Below are positions 11,462 to 23,500 of a stretch of DNA of 64,000 nucleotides, one piece after another; position 1 is the stretch's first letter, and every line of letters begins with the position of its first letter. Both the position numbers and the translations under genes were made by a program. The DNA is from Dipteris shenzhenensis (lineage: Eukaryota; Polypodiophyta; Polypodiopsida; Gleicheniales): assembly GCA_047967505.1 (NCBI GenBank), contig CM106541.1; one strand, 5' to 3'. The notes under the pieces were generated by a model. The model did not search any database and was not told the DNA's origin. It saw only the letters and a program-made list of their open reading frames with translations.

Positions 11462-11588
11462 GAGAGCCTCAACTCATTTGCTCTTAGATTGCTCTTCATT
11501 ATTATTGGTGGAGAGGTGCTAAGATTGAAACTAATTGGCTAATCTTAGGTGCTAAGATTGAAACTAATTGGCTAAGTTTTGTACGTTC

Positions 11589-11785
11589 AAATACCTCGAT
11601 CGAGGTATGCTATGCCCAGATCATATACCTCATCAGACCATATACCTCGATCGAGGTATTCAATGCATTACGCATGTATAAACCTCGATCGAGGTACCCC
11701 TCGGTCATAGCACATACCCCTCGATCATATACCTCAATCGAGGTATTGTATGCCTCACGCAGGTCATATACCTCGATCGAGGTAT
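11589..11785. repeat. Array of CCTCGATCGAGG palindromes, right end of copy 1
   Basis: Five or more copies of TACCTCGATCGAGGTA, clearest at 11590, 11645, 11681 and 11768, alternate with TCTATGCCTCGCAGGTCATA-like spacers. The palindrome is the same as at the left end, but the spacer differs. Confidence 0.88.
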
Positions 11786-11799
11786 TCTATGCCTCGCAC

Positions 11800-12135
11800 A
11801 TCGTCATGTGTATACATCTGGTTGATGTGGCACCATGCATGGTCATGATGTGGTAATATAGTCTCTTCCATGACATTGAAAGGTGATGTGGCATGATAAG
11901 TTGGCATTCATGAGGTGGTAGATTGACATGGCAAATTGAGGTGGAGGGATTGGTGATGTGGCAAGGTTGACGAGGTATGCCAAGGTGGCAAGGTGTGATG
12001 ACATGGCTCATGATGTGGAATGATGAGGTGGCACATGTGGCAGCACGTATGGCAATGTAAGGTGACATGGCAAGGAGTGATGTCACATCTCCTTGATGGC
12101 ATGGCACCACGTGGTCTAACAACGTGGCATGGTTT
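11800..12135. repeat. Subterminal TGTGGCATG-type short repeats
   Basis: More than fifteen variants of GATGTGGCATG or GACATGGC occur within about 330 bp. The same word appears in the spacers of the left palindrome array. No gene. This zone is absent from the truncated right end of copy 2. Confidence 0.6.
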
Positions 12136-12216
12136 TGATGACTCGGCCTTCCGCATGGGCAGCATTCACACTCCAAAGGCTTGCCACTAGGGTCGCTGAT
12201 GCTCCTAGCCTACCTC

Positions 12217-12262
12217 ACCAAGCCTAATACCAACCCTACCTTGTCTTGGTATTAGGCTTGGG
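12217..12262. repeat. Hairpin in the right flank of copy 1, followed by gene-free sequence
   Basis: CAAGCCTAATACCAA (12219-12233) is followed after 12 bases by its exact complement TTGGTATTAGGCTTG (12246-12260), a 15-bp stem. From 12263 to 13013 the sequence is AT-rich with no recognisable gene. Confidence 0.7.
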
Positions 12263-13013
12263 TGGCCCTTTTTCCCCCACAAAAGGGAGATTTCATTTTT
12301 GGAGGCCATATCGTACGTTTCCCTTACTCAAATTTAACCAAAATTTTTTCCTCTTATTCATCATGCAAAGGACTAAAAATATTGACATTTTTGAAATGTT
12401 TGGTCATGTTTGAGAATTACTAGATTTATTTTTAATATTCTTTGTTGATCCTCTAAGGAGTAAAAGTAAAAATTAAACTTCAATCTTCCTAAATCTAACC
12501 ATTGGATTTGGGATTTGATGATTCAACCACACACCCTTATGTGCCAACTAACCTTCCACTGAATTGGATTTGCTTAATTATTCAAAATACTAAAAAAATG
12601 TGGTGTGCTACTAAAATGCATGTATTTTATGACTTTATTTATTATAAATAATTATTTATAATTAGATAAATCATTCAAAAAATTACCAATAAATCAAGTT
12701 AAGCTCTACATAATGCAAAGAGACCACTTACAAAGTTTCAATAACATTTAATCTAAAATGAGTGAGAAATTTAGAATTTAATGACACTCTCTGTTCGTGA
12801 CACCACCCTGGAACCATGCCGTGTGACACAAAGAAATTTTTTGTGTGTGCATCAAATTTTCGATCAGACTATACGATTGTGTGCACAATAGAAGTGTGAT
12901 GTTGTGTCAGAAGACTTCAAAGACTAGATCCATAGGGAAGTAGGTGAGATTTGCATTTTTGTGTGCTAAAAAGCTTGTTTTTCCACCTCCTAAGGATTGG
13001 GGAGTGAACAAAA

Positions 13014-13041
13014 AGTGGGCACCCTTAGCTTGCTACTTCCC
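13014..13041 (-). repeat. Right terminal inverted repeat of transposon copy 1
   Basis: Its reverse complement starts GGGAAGTAGCAAGCTAAGGG and matches 367-394. It is followed directly by TAAA (13042-13045), and then the interrupted Copia gag resumes. Confidence 0.85.
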
Positions 13042-14620
13042 TAAAGAGCAGACTATGAAAGATTTATGGAAGAAATTATGTGCCACTTATGAGAAGCAAA
13101 CTGCCTTTAATAAAGTTTACCACATGAAGAGGTGTTTGAGTTGCAGATGAAGGAAGGGGTATCCATTGCTTCTCACTTGAATGAATTCAATATTAAGCCA
13201 GCTTCAGGCTTAGAAGTTGAACTTTGATGTGGAGACTAAGGAAATATTCCTCTTATGTTCATTTCCATCCTCATGGGATACCTTCCATATAGCTATTAGT
13301 AACTCTGCACCTGGTGGAGTACTAACATTTGATGATGTTGTGGGGGTAGATTTTTGGCTAAGGAGGTTAGATAGATCTACCAGCAAAAGATGACAAGCAG
13401 GATCATCTAGTTTTTGAGTCAGTCCAGAGTCTCAAGACAAGGCACTGGCTGAAACCCAAAAAGCATCTGTGATATTAAGTGCCATAGGTGCCAGTAACGT
13501 TGTATCAAGCCAAACTGTCTGATTGTTGCACAAAGAGATAGCACCAGAATAGCATCATCAAGCACATCTCCCACAAGGCATATTCCTTTGAACCAAATAA
13601 TATAAGAGTGGTGGGGCTCTTGCAATACCAATGGAAGAGGAAACACTTTTGACCAATGAATGCTCTCAACACAAGTCGTTTCCAACAAGAGTATCCCCAC
13701 CATGCCATTTAAGGTGAGAGAGTATGTGCTTTTAATCACAAAGCAAACGAGAGACAAGGATAACCCTTAATCCTGCCATCAATATGACCCAAGGGAAAAT
13801 CCCATTGGGTAAGCAGCCAGGGGGACTACCAATGACCAAAGGCTACAATAGACGAGTGCCAAAGTAAATGTCGCATCATGTGAATCCAAGGCTGATCATC
13901 CTGCATGAACTAAAGCATCATTTTCCCCTTGTGAGCTAGAACATGCAGGTAATATTAAGAATATTCAAACCCCCATGCATTTTAGGCGAGCAAAGGTGAT
14001 CCATAGAAAGTAGTCTGCGGACTTTATGCCAATGGTATGATCGCCAAAAAAGCTCGATAATATTGGACTATGGATGGCAACAAGTAGGATGTAGCCTTAG
14101 ATGTGCAAAGGGGCCGATCAGGGGGAAGTCCCAAGAAAGAGGGAAGTCTCATAGCAAATCCAAGGCATGAAACATTAAGGGTTACCCTTGTGGCAAGAAG
14201 GGCCACATAAAAACGTATTGCTACAAGTTGAATTGGGGTGTAGGGAGGAAAAAGGAAAAGGAAAAAGGAAAAATGAAGATCGAGGAGATCAATGCAGTCA
14301 TCACTTATAATAGTGATAATGACATGCTCTTCACATCTAGTCTACCTACAAACTTGCTAACCACTTTAGATTATGAATATTCCTAGGATTGGATTTGGGA
14401 TTCTGGTGCTTCATTCTATGTTACTCCCCATAGGAAATGTTTCTCCAATATGATAGTGGAAAGATAGGTTGTGTGCATCTTGGAAATAACTATGCATGTG
14501 ACATAGTGGGAGCAGGTGACAAAGTTTTCTTTTGCAACTCCATTTGTTTTGAAAAATGTGATAGATGTGCATAAACTGAGAGTCTCATTTTAGCAGGTCA
14601 TTATCTGATTTGGGACTATC
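13042..14620 (+). pseudogene. Copia C: rest of gag, zinc knuckle and protease start
   Basis: Continues the gag of 119-366: MKDLWKKLCATYEKQTAFNK, then FLLCSFPSSWDTF and SAPGGVLTFDDVVG. A damaged zinc knuckle (CHRC..IKPNC) lies near 13480 and a second (PCGKKGHIKTYC) near 14190. The aspartic protease start WIWDSGASFYVTPHRKC follows near 14390. The frame is broken repeatedly, and 13420-14080 may contain an extra insertion. Homology stops near 14600, where minus-strand reverse-transcriptase sequence begins, so integrase is missing. Orientation and family are clear. Confidence 0.78.
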
Positions 14621-14989
14621 TTCCTAACTTAGTTTCACATATGGAGGCAATGAAAGCCAAAGGAGTTTCCTACTTCGGTCACGCGTGATGAGTATACGAA
14701 GAATATGACTTGTAGGTCCCAAATCCTTCATGTCAAAGGCCTCATGCAACTTGTCCTTCAAAGAATCAAGCTCATAAGTGTTCTTGCTAGCCAATTGCAT
14801 ATCATCCACATAAAGTGCCAAGAGTATCAGGCTATTATTGTTAGCGCTTTGAGTGTAGAGGAAGTGGTTAATCTCACTTCTTCTAAAACCCTAGGATCGA
14901 ATGAAAGTATCAAACTTCTGATACCATTCTTTAGGAGCTTGCTTAAGGCCATAGAGAATCTTTTTCATTAGCTTGTAAAGTATGATGTC
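14621..14989 (-). pseudogene. Copia reverse-transcriptase fragment (inverted)
   Basis: The minus strand reads [20 protein letters not shown], then LYVDDMQLASKNTYELDSL with the YVDD active site, then MKDLGPTSHILRI: the central palm of a Copia reverse transcriptase. It is opposite in orientation to the adjoining Copia C protease. At its 5' side (about 14989) it is fused in frame to the acidic tail of the CACTA transposase. It may be an inverted piece of Copia C or of another Copia. Confidence 0.75.
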
Positions 14990-17450
14990 ATTATGTGCAT
15001 CTTCCTCTTGTCTCATATTGTGATCTTCATCCTCTTCACTAGATCCATCTAGAATTGTAGGATCCGACATTGGTAGTGGCATCTCCATATCCATGTCTCT
15101 ATCTTCAAAAATCTATTTACTTCGTGGTACAACTTGGATCACGTACAACAATCTTGGATCATAACAATTTTGATGAAAAACCACCTATATTGAAGATGGG
15201 TGTCAAATGCCATCAATTATATGAATTTATGCTTAAGTACATATACCAACTGATCTTTAACAACAAAACCATTTGATTAATTAAATCATTAGTATGCACT
15301 TTGATACAATGCTCGGGAAGAATAAAAGTATCACTTTCATCAGTCCACCAGAGTTTGGTGGAGTTTATTGCAAAGAAACCACTACTGTCTTTCCTCACTA
15401 TAGCATGGGGACCATTGTAAATAACTTTCTAAACCATTTTACATCAAGAATGAAATACTAAATCGTATGAAATCAATTTCATAGATTTCACATATGGTCC
15501 CATAATAATCCAACTATAAGGAGAGAAGATTGGTATCCGAAGCACTTGCTCAGCTATCTTGTGTGAGGTAAGACATGACTCTACAATCATATGTGACTCT
15601 CTTTGAATCGATGCGTTCCATGTAAAAATGTTGTCCATATGACCATAATGCAGTATACTTTTTGTACTGCAAAAGAGAATCATTAAAACAATGAGGATGC
15701 ATCTATTTTATAGCGTATATTGCCACAAATAACTTAATTACATAAAGAGGTAGGAAAATTACATGCATCATACATCCAGATGATAACTCTCGCTCGCACT
15801 CCTTTATTATCTCTCCATCATGTTTGGCTTTACGTAGAGCTACTGGTTGTAGCCAATCAAGTGACATGTGGGTGGGAAGAAGTCTGAGGTCCCATGGATA
15901 TGGTTATGCTTGCTTGTGCATGACTCTGAATCTCATCCTTGCATTTATTCTTTCTGCTTTGGTTGCTTCATATCTCCCAATCCACTTCTGCATCTCCTTG
16001 CTATTATGGATACAAAACTTATTGAATTTCTCCTTTAGCTCTTCGCTCATCTTTCTTTCAATCCCTTTTCCTTGGGAAACCTCGCCAACGATGTGATCAT
16101 CATCCTTCTTATGCCGAGTCTGTGGCATATTAGGATCCATGGATGCAAGAAACTCTGTGATATAGACAAATGACTCTTGCACAAGCCATCCCTCTACCAT
16201 GATTGCTTCCGGTCTTGCTGTTTGCCTTACAAATCCCTTCAAAGTTTTCATAAAAACATCCACCAACTATGAACGGTACCTGCAATGGCCACCTCATCAA
16301 CTATGTGCACAAGCAAGTGCACTTGCACTATCATAATGATGGAGGGAAAGTGCTTCTCAACCAAGCATACGACCTTGATGGAGTCCACCCTAGCCTTCTC
16401 GATGCTCGATATGGAGATTTCTTTCTGAGAGATCCACCTATTTCATGTGCCCATGCAAGATTCATAATCTTTCTTCAGATTATTCAACTTACATTGAAGA
16501 AAATGCAATCAATGTAAGTTGATAGTAAGCATACCTCATAATACCACTGATCTTGAATATAGCATTTCTAATATCTTCTCGTAAGCACCCTTTCACTGCA
16601 ATTGGGAGGATGAACTATCCAAGCAACAAAGAGTTCATGTCAATAATATAACATAATCATAATTACACTAACACATCATGATTATCTCTACACTAATCCT
16701 ACATCTTAGAGTACATGTAAGACCTTGTGCCAATCGTGGGACTTGAGCCGACTAAGCTTATTGTCCTTTGAAAATTCTCCTTTCAAGCAACACATGTACC
16801 CTATCCGTGTTCGAAAAGAGGCAATGTCCATCTTGACCACTACCTCCTCTCTCTTGGAGAGGATCCATGTTGCTTTCACGAAGAAAACTTTACGACCACA
16901 CACTTGGGGCCACAAATGAGGAATCCTATCCATATCACGCAAGTCTTCTTGCTCTCCTCTTGAGTCTTTGTCACCAACCAAGTGTGCCCAAATAGTAGCC
17001 CCCACATTCTTGAAGATATGCATGGGATCCAAGAGATGATTGATTTGTAATTGGCCCCAATAAGGAAGCTCGTGAAAGATGGATAGCCTCTTCATACCAC
17101 GAGGAGGCTCCTCTCCGTTCACCCTCCAAGCCTAAATCCAGTCACTTGCCTTCAAATATGGTGGTGGTGGATCAAGCTTGCCTTCACGTGCAAGATGGTC
17201 TAGCAGAGGTATCGAGTACATGACATTCATAAACCATTTTTCTCATATGTTTGCATGAATGTGTTAGTATAAGACATGCACTAGAAAGAGAGTCATAAAC
17301 GTATCATTATACATGTAAAGACACAACCATGTATCTGCACACTCTCCATATCTTGGGTAGTCATGCATGGTCCACATCAAGTTTCCCCTAACCAAAATGT
17401 CATTGGTAGCTCTGGAAATATCAAAGACCTGTATGCCTCTACATAGGATC
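14990..17450 (-). pseudogene. CACTA transposase Tnp2, central to C-terminal half
   Basis: Minus-strand fragments in Tnp2 order. IPLLDHLAREGKLDPPPPY and LPYWGQLQINHLLDPMHIFKNV (17120-16900) belong to the transposase core. FPPSIMIVQVHLLVHIVDEV (about 16300) and FVRQTARPEAIMVEGWLVQE are the DUF4218-like region. DESDTFILPEHCIKVH (about 15310), then an acidic SSEEDED tail (15030), resemble the C-terminal region. Non-coding gaps near 16500-16700 and 15700-15830 may be introns. Frame breaks show decay. The missing N-terminal half lies in the same orientation at 35390-37350, so the two probably form one element split by later insertions. Confidence 0.75.
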
Positions 17451-18204
17451 TGTAACTCCTATATGAAAACAATACAACATCTGTGCTCAACAGATAATAG
17501 GATCTTGTATGCAAGAGAGAAAAACAGATAGTATGGAGAATCAAAAATTTGATTACTGTAAAACTGATATAATAGATGGTGCTGCCTCCCAGCCGTGCGC
17601 TCCTGTGTGAGAAGCTTCGATGGCATGCTGGAAATAGTAGAGGACGGAGGCTGGATGCTAAGGAATCAGGGTTGCTATAGCTAGTGATGATAATGGGCTT
17701 CATGAGCTTGCTCTTATATAGCCACCAGTCATAGTCAGTTAGACCCAATTGGGAGACCGACCCAGTCGGCCCAAAACAACCGACCGGAGGTTGGTCTCGA
17801 AATAGGCCACCGACCACACATTAGAACTGTGGTGCAAAATAGAGTAACTAACCTACATTTTCCGTTCGGTCCAGAGCCATAAGGGATCATCTAGGGCTCC
17901 AAACGGGCCCTGCAGCCCGAGAGTGAGCTACCCCAAGAAATGCTCCATCTACCCTCAGTGTGGTTAGTCATGGGATGCCCTCCCACACTTGCATGTAGCC
18001 TAGTTGGTAGTGTGCCAACTCTATTTGACGCCGTCCAGCCATCAGGCCACACATGGCCCCCATCTAGTGTCCAAACCAACACCTACTGAATAACTGAGCT
18101 ACTCAAATGCCTTCTCCTCATATGGGAGGCTTACAAGTAGAGTTAGTCGGTTCCCATGTAGTTACACATGTAGTTACACAAGAGTGGAGCATTGATATCT
18201 AACA
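17451..18204 (-). repeat. Copia B 3' LTR
   Basis: It runs from TGTAACTCCT to GATATCTAACA, ending in the TG...CA dinucleotides in both readings. It adjoins a polypurine tract (CCCCCCTC on the plus strand at 18205), exactly as in the related Copia A at 30039-30049. The outer boundary is tentative because the 5' LTR is missing. Confidence 0.6.
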
Positions 18205-19701
18205 CCCCCCCTCAATGCCCACCCACAAGTGAACTTACTTTTTCGGCCAAATGCCAAGTCGATGAAGATGCCTCTCCAGCAAGTCTCTTCCAAGAGCCTT
18301 CGTGAAGATGTCTACAGCATTCTCTATAGTCAGACAATACACCAAGTTGACCTCTCCATCCATGATGAGCTCACGTACAAAGTGATATTGAATCATAATG
18401 TGTTTTGTGCGAGTGTGGAACATAGGGTTCTTTGCAATTGCCATGCAACTCTGATTGTCACATGATAACTACGTAGGCTTGTTCTACACTGCACCCATGT
18501 CCCCTAAAATCCTCCTCAACCACACTGCCTCACAAGAGGCAAAACATGCTGATTTGTACTCATCCTCAGTAGAAAAAAGAGCAACTATGGGTTGCTTCTT
18601 GCTGAGCCATGACACAGCTCCAAATCCAAGTGAGAAACAGTAACCTATCATTGATCTCCTACTGTCCACGTCTCCTGCCCAATCCGAGTCACAAGATCCA
18701 GTCAAGGTGTTGCCCTTGGTATAGGTGATGATATAATCAAGTGTGCTTTTGATGTTTTTCAGCACCCGCATCCCTACCCTCTAATGGTTCTCCCGGGGCT
18801 TATTGGAAAACCTGCTTAGTACACCAGTCACAAAACTGATGTCCAGCCATGTGTTGCACAAGTAAATCAAACTGCCCACAAGCCTTCTGTACTTCGCTTC
18901 ATCCACCAATGGTGATGAATCCTCGTTTGAGAGCTTCACGTCAACCTCCATACAGGTGCCAACTGTCTTGCACTCGGCCATGCCAAATACCTTCAGTATC
19001 TCTCCAGCATACTTCAGCTACGAGATGAAGATCTGTTTTGGCTATTGCCAAACTTCAATCCCCAAACAAAAATGCATCAGTCCGAGGTCTGTCATTTCAA
19101 ACTCTCTTCCTAGCAACTACTTTGTCTGCAAGATCTTCTCTTCATGATTCCCTGTTATGACAAGGTCATCCACATAAATGACCATGATCATACACATGCC
19201 TTCTTGTCTGTAGATATATAAATTTGCATCAAATGGGCTCCTCCTGAACCTGTTTTGCAGAAAGTAGGCATCAATCCACTAGTACCATGCTCATGGGGCC
19301 TGTTTCAGCCTGTAAATTGTCTTCTTCAGTTTACAGAGTTTACCTTCTGAACCGGGGATCACAAATCCTGGTGGTTATTCCATGTATACCTCCTCCTTGA
19401 GATCTCCATTCAAAAAGGTAGATTTTACATCCATCTGAAACACGAGCCAACTTTCCTATGCTACTAGGGCCAAAACACTGCGAATTGTGGTTAGTCGAGC
19501 TATGGGAGCAAAAGTATCCTGATAATCAAAACCATGTACCTGTGCGAATCCTTTTTCCATGAGTCGAGCCTTGTACTTATCCAACATGCTGTCGAACTTG
19601 TACTTGGTCTTGTACACCCACTTGGTGCCAATTACCTTGCATTTTGGTGGTCGATGCACAAGGTCCCAAGTGTTCTTCTTCATTATGGAGCCATACTCCA
19701 A
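18205..19701 (-). pseudogene. Copia B: reverse transcriptase and RNase H (truncated)
   Basis: On the minus strand, from right to left: SIMKKNTWDLVHRPPKC and FDYQDTFAPIARLTTIRSVL (reverse transcriptase), VIYVDDLVIT near 19170, SNKPRENH, then RNase H CDSDWAGDVDSRRSMIGYC and the terminal KHIMIQYHFVRELI and VDIFTKALGRDLL. It is cut at 19701 by transposon copy 2, just before the reverse-transcriptase start. Integrase and gag are not found on the other side. It is the same family as Copia A but much more decayed. Confidence 0.82.
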
Positions 19702-19729
19702 GGGAGGTAGCAAGCTAAGGGTGTCAACT
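19702..19729 (+). repeat. Left terminal inverted repeat of transposon copy 2
   Basis: It is the same as 367-394 except for a few bases, and shares the following GGACCACTT and GTGTGACACCC. The flank CCAA is Copia B sequence; the matching duplication cannot be checked because the other end is gone. Confidence 0.82.
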
Positions 19730-19791
19730 TTCGGACCACTTGCAGGTCAGTGTGACACCCACTCGAGTGAAAATACAAAGGTTTTGCTACC

Positions 19792-20489
19792 TTGATCGAG
19801 GTATTGTGTCCAATGAAACTCACACACGAGGACAACCGAGCCAAGCCAATACCTCGATCGAGGTCCTAGACTTTCTTTCACCGAACTGAGCTAATACCTC
19901 AATCGAGGTCTCGTGGCATGCCACCTATACCTCGATCAAGTTATCATGGCAAGCCAGCTATACCACGATCGAGGTATTGTGGCAAGTCCACATACCTCGA
20001 TCGAGGTATCGTGGATAGATGACTTCGATCGTGTCAAATACCTCGATCGAGGTATGTGCCATCGAATAGGGCAGATGACATATCTCGATCGAGGTATTGT
20101 GCTAAGTCTAGAAACCTTGATTCTGGTATGTTGGACTTATGACTTGGCCGCATGTCCGATACCACAATCGAGGTATGTGGCATCCGACTGGCAACTAACA
20201 TACCTCGATCGAGGTATCATGGCAGGTCCATACCTCGATCGAGGTAGATGGATCGATGTGTATGGGGCATGTCGAATACCTCGATCGAGGTATCGAGGTA
20301 TGATGGAGCAATGTGTATGTGGCATGTCAAATACCTCGATTGAGGTATCATGGCATGTCTATATCTCGATCGAGGTATGATGGATCGATATGTATGTGGC
20401 ATGTGAAATACCTCGATCGAGGTAGTGAAACCCTAAATTTTCGTATATAAAGAGAGGGACCCCCTCATTCTTCATACCTCGATCGAGCT
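19792..20489. repeat. Array of CCTCGATCGAGG palindromes, left end of copy 2
   Basis: About 17-18 units, more than in copy 1, show the same CpG-type decay. The last unit (20475-20489) lies 31 bp past the start of the TATA box, as in copy 1. Confidence 0.9.
20444..20452 (+). promoter_or_regulatory. TATA box of ORF1, copy 2
   Basis: TATATAAAG, aligned with TATAAAAG at 1004 and in the same context and spacing. Confidence 0.65.
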
Positions 20490-20572
20490 CCTCCTCATCA
20501 AAATCGACGGATTTGCGGGAGCTCAACGGAATTGCGGCAGTGACGGAGAACAACCGACGGACAACGACGGAG

Positions 20573-23500
20573 ATGAACGGAGCGGGAGATTCCAGGTAAG
20601 GTTTTTTTAATGTAGCTTTTTTTTTGCGAAAATTTATTTAAATTTTAGTTTATAGGAATATCTAATTTAATTACAAAATATTTCTAAATTTCAAATGCAT
20701 TTTAAAGTTTTTTTAAATTATTTTTTGAATTACGTAATTTTTTATTTAAAATGTGAAAATGTATATATATATATTTTTTTAATCATCTATTTAAAAAAAA
20801 GAGATTAAAGTTATTTTTCAAATTAGTGCTATTTTTATTTAAATAAAAAATGTTTAAATTTTATTTTTAAAAATCATCTTTTTAAAAAAAAGAAAATAAG
20901 AGTTTAAGGTAGCTTTTATGTTATTTAAGTTAGTGAAGTCTTTATTTAAATGTCAAAAAGCATATATTTTGTTTTTTAAAATCATCTACTAAAAAAAAAA
21001 GAGATTAAAGTAGTTTTTATGTTAATTTTTAAATTACTGAAGTTTTGAATTAAATATAACGTTTAAATTTTATTTTTAGAAATCATCTATTAAAAAAAAG
21101 AAAATAAGAGTTTAAAGTAGCTTTTATATTATTTTAGTTTATAGGAATATCTAATTCAATTATAAAATATTTCAAAATTTTAAATGCATTTTAAAGTTTT
21201 TTATTAATTATTTTTTTTAATTATGTAATTTTTTATTTAAAATGTGAAAATTATATATTTTGTTTTTTAAAATCATCTATTTAAAAAAAGAGAGATTAAA
21301 GTAGTTTTTATGTTATTTTTCAAATTAGTGCTATTTTTATTTAAATAAAAAAATGTTTAAATTTTAGTTTTCAAAATCATCTTTTAAAAAAAAAGAAAAT
21401 AAGAGTTTAAGATAGCTTTTATGTTATTTAAGTTAGTGAAGTTTTTATTTTAAAAAGTATATATTTTGCTTTTTAAAATCATCTATTAAAAAAAAAAGAG
21501 ATTAAAGTAGTTTGCATGTTATTTTTTAAATTAGTGAAGTTTTGAATTAAATATAACGTTTAAATTTTATTTTTAGAAATCATCTATTAAAAAAAAGAAA
21601 TTATTGCGGTGTGCGTTTATCTATCTTTACATGGAATATTATAGATTATATAGTTGGTTAAGAGTTGTTTCATAATTTAGGTAGAGTAAGTAGGCTGAGT
21701 TAACAAGCTAGAGCAAGATGATCTAGTTAAGGCCTAGTCAAAAAGTTGTTTAGGGCTAGCTATTCCCAACCAGCTAGGAGCCAGTCATGCCAACCAATCA
21801 TTCAACAGATGCTCCAAGTCAAGCAGTATAACCAGGGTTATCTCAATGACCATAACCTATCTCTATCCTATAAATATTGTGATTTCCTATATATTCTATA
21901 CATTTCAAGATACTATTCTACTTTAGTTTGGCATATGTTTAGAGGTGCAATTTGACTTCCACTTGCAATTATTGAGAGGTGCATTTGTCCACCTTCATGT
22001 GGAATATTCTAGGATGCAGGTCTTGCCTTGGGTTATATCTTTCAAGTTAGCATCTATTCCTTGTAGTCCATTTTAGTGTTTTGTACATAACATTTTGTTT
22101 CTGTCACTCATTATCTTTACATCTCTCTTCCAAAAATTACACCTCTACTACATACTTTGGCATGCTAGTAGAGCCCATGGTAGTTTAGAGCCTCGAAAAA
22201 TGGAGGGAGCATCTAGAACAAAAGCTATTTGCTATTAATTACAGCAAGGGTGGGCAGTATAAAAAAGGAGAATGAGCTTAAAGAAACTGACTTTCTAAAG
22301 TAAACAACTTGTAAATAATTGTAAATACGAATTGAATTTGCAACATAGCACTGTTGTAGGCATAGCCACACATTTGGCCCATCTACCAGTAGGTGCATCG
22401 GATGATCCCAATGACATCCTACCTCATCAAGGATTACATAAATAGTTTTCATTACATAAATAGATTATAAGTCATATTGAATAGAATATTATTTTCATTA
22501 CCCAAATAGATTATTAATTTCCATGTGTTTTTTTTGTGCATGCTCTAGCCACAGCGCAGAGGTTCTGGCACCACTGTTCGTATGTAGATAGCGATTTTGA
22601 GAGCTGAGATGAGGGCACTATAGGATGCTAGGGCACCCCCTCACTTGGTTGCGAGTCTAGATTCAGTCATTGATGCTCTGGGTCAATTGGACATAGTTGA
22701 GGACGTTGTGGATACCTTTCAGGCATAGGCTAAGGCAGAGATCACTGGTCATGGCTTGGATTGGAGAGCCATTCGAGTGTTGTTTGAGTGTGAGTCACCT
22801 CACAGGCAGGCCTTAGAGGATATGTTTTGGGATGGTCACACTGAGGCAATGCGACCACGATCAGGTCCGCCCTTTCATATTTTACATTGTAGGCACCCCG
22901 TCATAGCAGCACACATTTATCCGAGATATCTCACTGTGAATGGTGGTCGATTGCCTCACAACCGTCAGATAGCCAGGTCATTTGCCATGCAGCTATATGC
23001 CGAGTTTGTGCTTGGTCATCAGGTAGACTACCTTAGTACCCACCATCCAGGATCAGGAGCGGGACATGGTAGGATGGGGCATCAAGAGCATCAAATTGTA
23101 GGTGTTCGGCATCGACGCGAGGCACGAGAGCTGCACACTATCCCTACACCGGCATTGCGAGCTGTTGGAGGATGGATTAGGAGGGATGTTCATTCAGTGG
23201 CATCATCCTTGCATGACATGGTCTCTACCCTATCGAGACCACTTTCGATTCCACCTCCCCTACCTCCCACATCTATGGAGCCTCCCACATCTACACCACC
23301 TCCCACATCTACACCACCTCAGCACAAGTTAGAGACTCGAGACGCACGGATTGCAGAGGTGGAGGCATTGTTGGCCGAGTCTAGGGATGAGGTTAGTTAT
23401 TCTGATTATTTTAGTTTATTTTTTTGTTGCGTGTTTTGAACTGAAGTGTTTTGGTTAATTCTCACCATGTACGCGACATGTTTGCATTTACAGGCACATC

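Larger units (their letters stand above)
367..13041. mobile_element. Two-gene DNA transposon, copy 1 (unassigned superfamily)
   Basis: Class II element of 12,675 bp. Its ends are inverted repeats sharing GTAGCAAGCTAAGGGTG and both begin GGG. TAAA flanks it on each side (363-366 and 13042-13045), and the interrupted Copia gag continues on the other side, so both boundaries are supported. Order: left TIR, palindrome array, TATA, ORF1 (plus), central satellite, ORF2 transposase (minus), TATA, palindrome array, TGTGGC-rich subterminal zone, right TIR. Both genes carry frameshifts and stops. The second copy at 19702 has the same left end, so the termini are not an accident of one locus. I could not match TIR or transposase to a named superfamily with confidence. 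Confidence 0.85.

Noticed and set aside
367-13041. Assignment to CACTA, because of subterminal repeats and transposase plus second gene
   Set aside because: Ends are GGG(A/C)GGTAGC, not CACTA/G, and ORF2 lacks Tnp2 motifs; the real CACTA is the split Tnp2 element.
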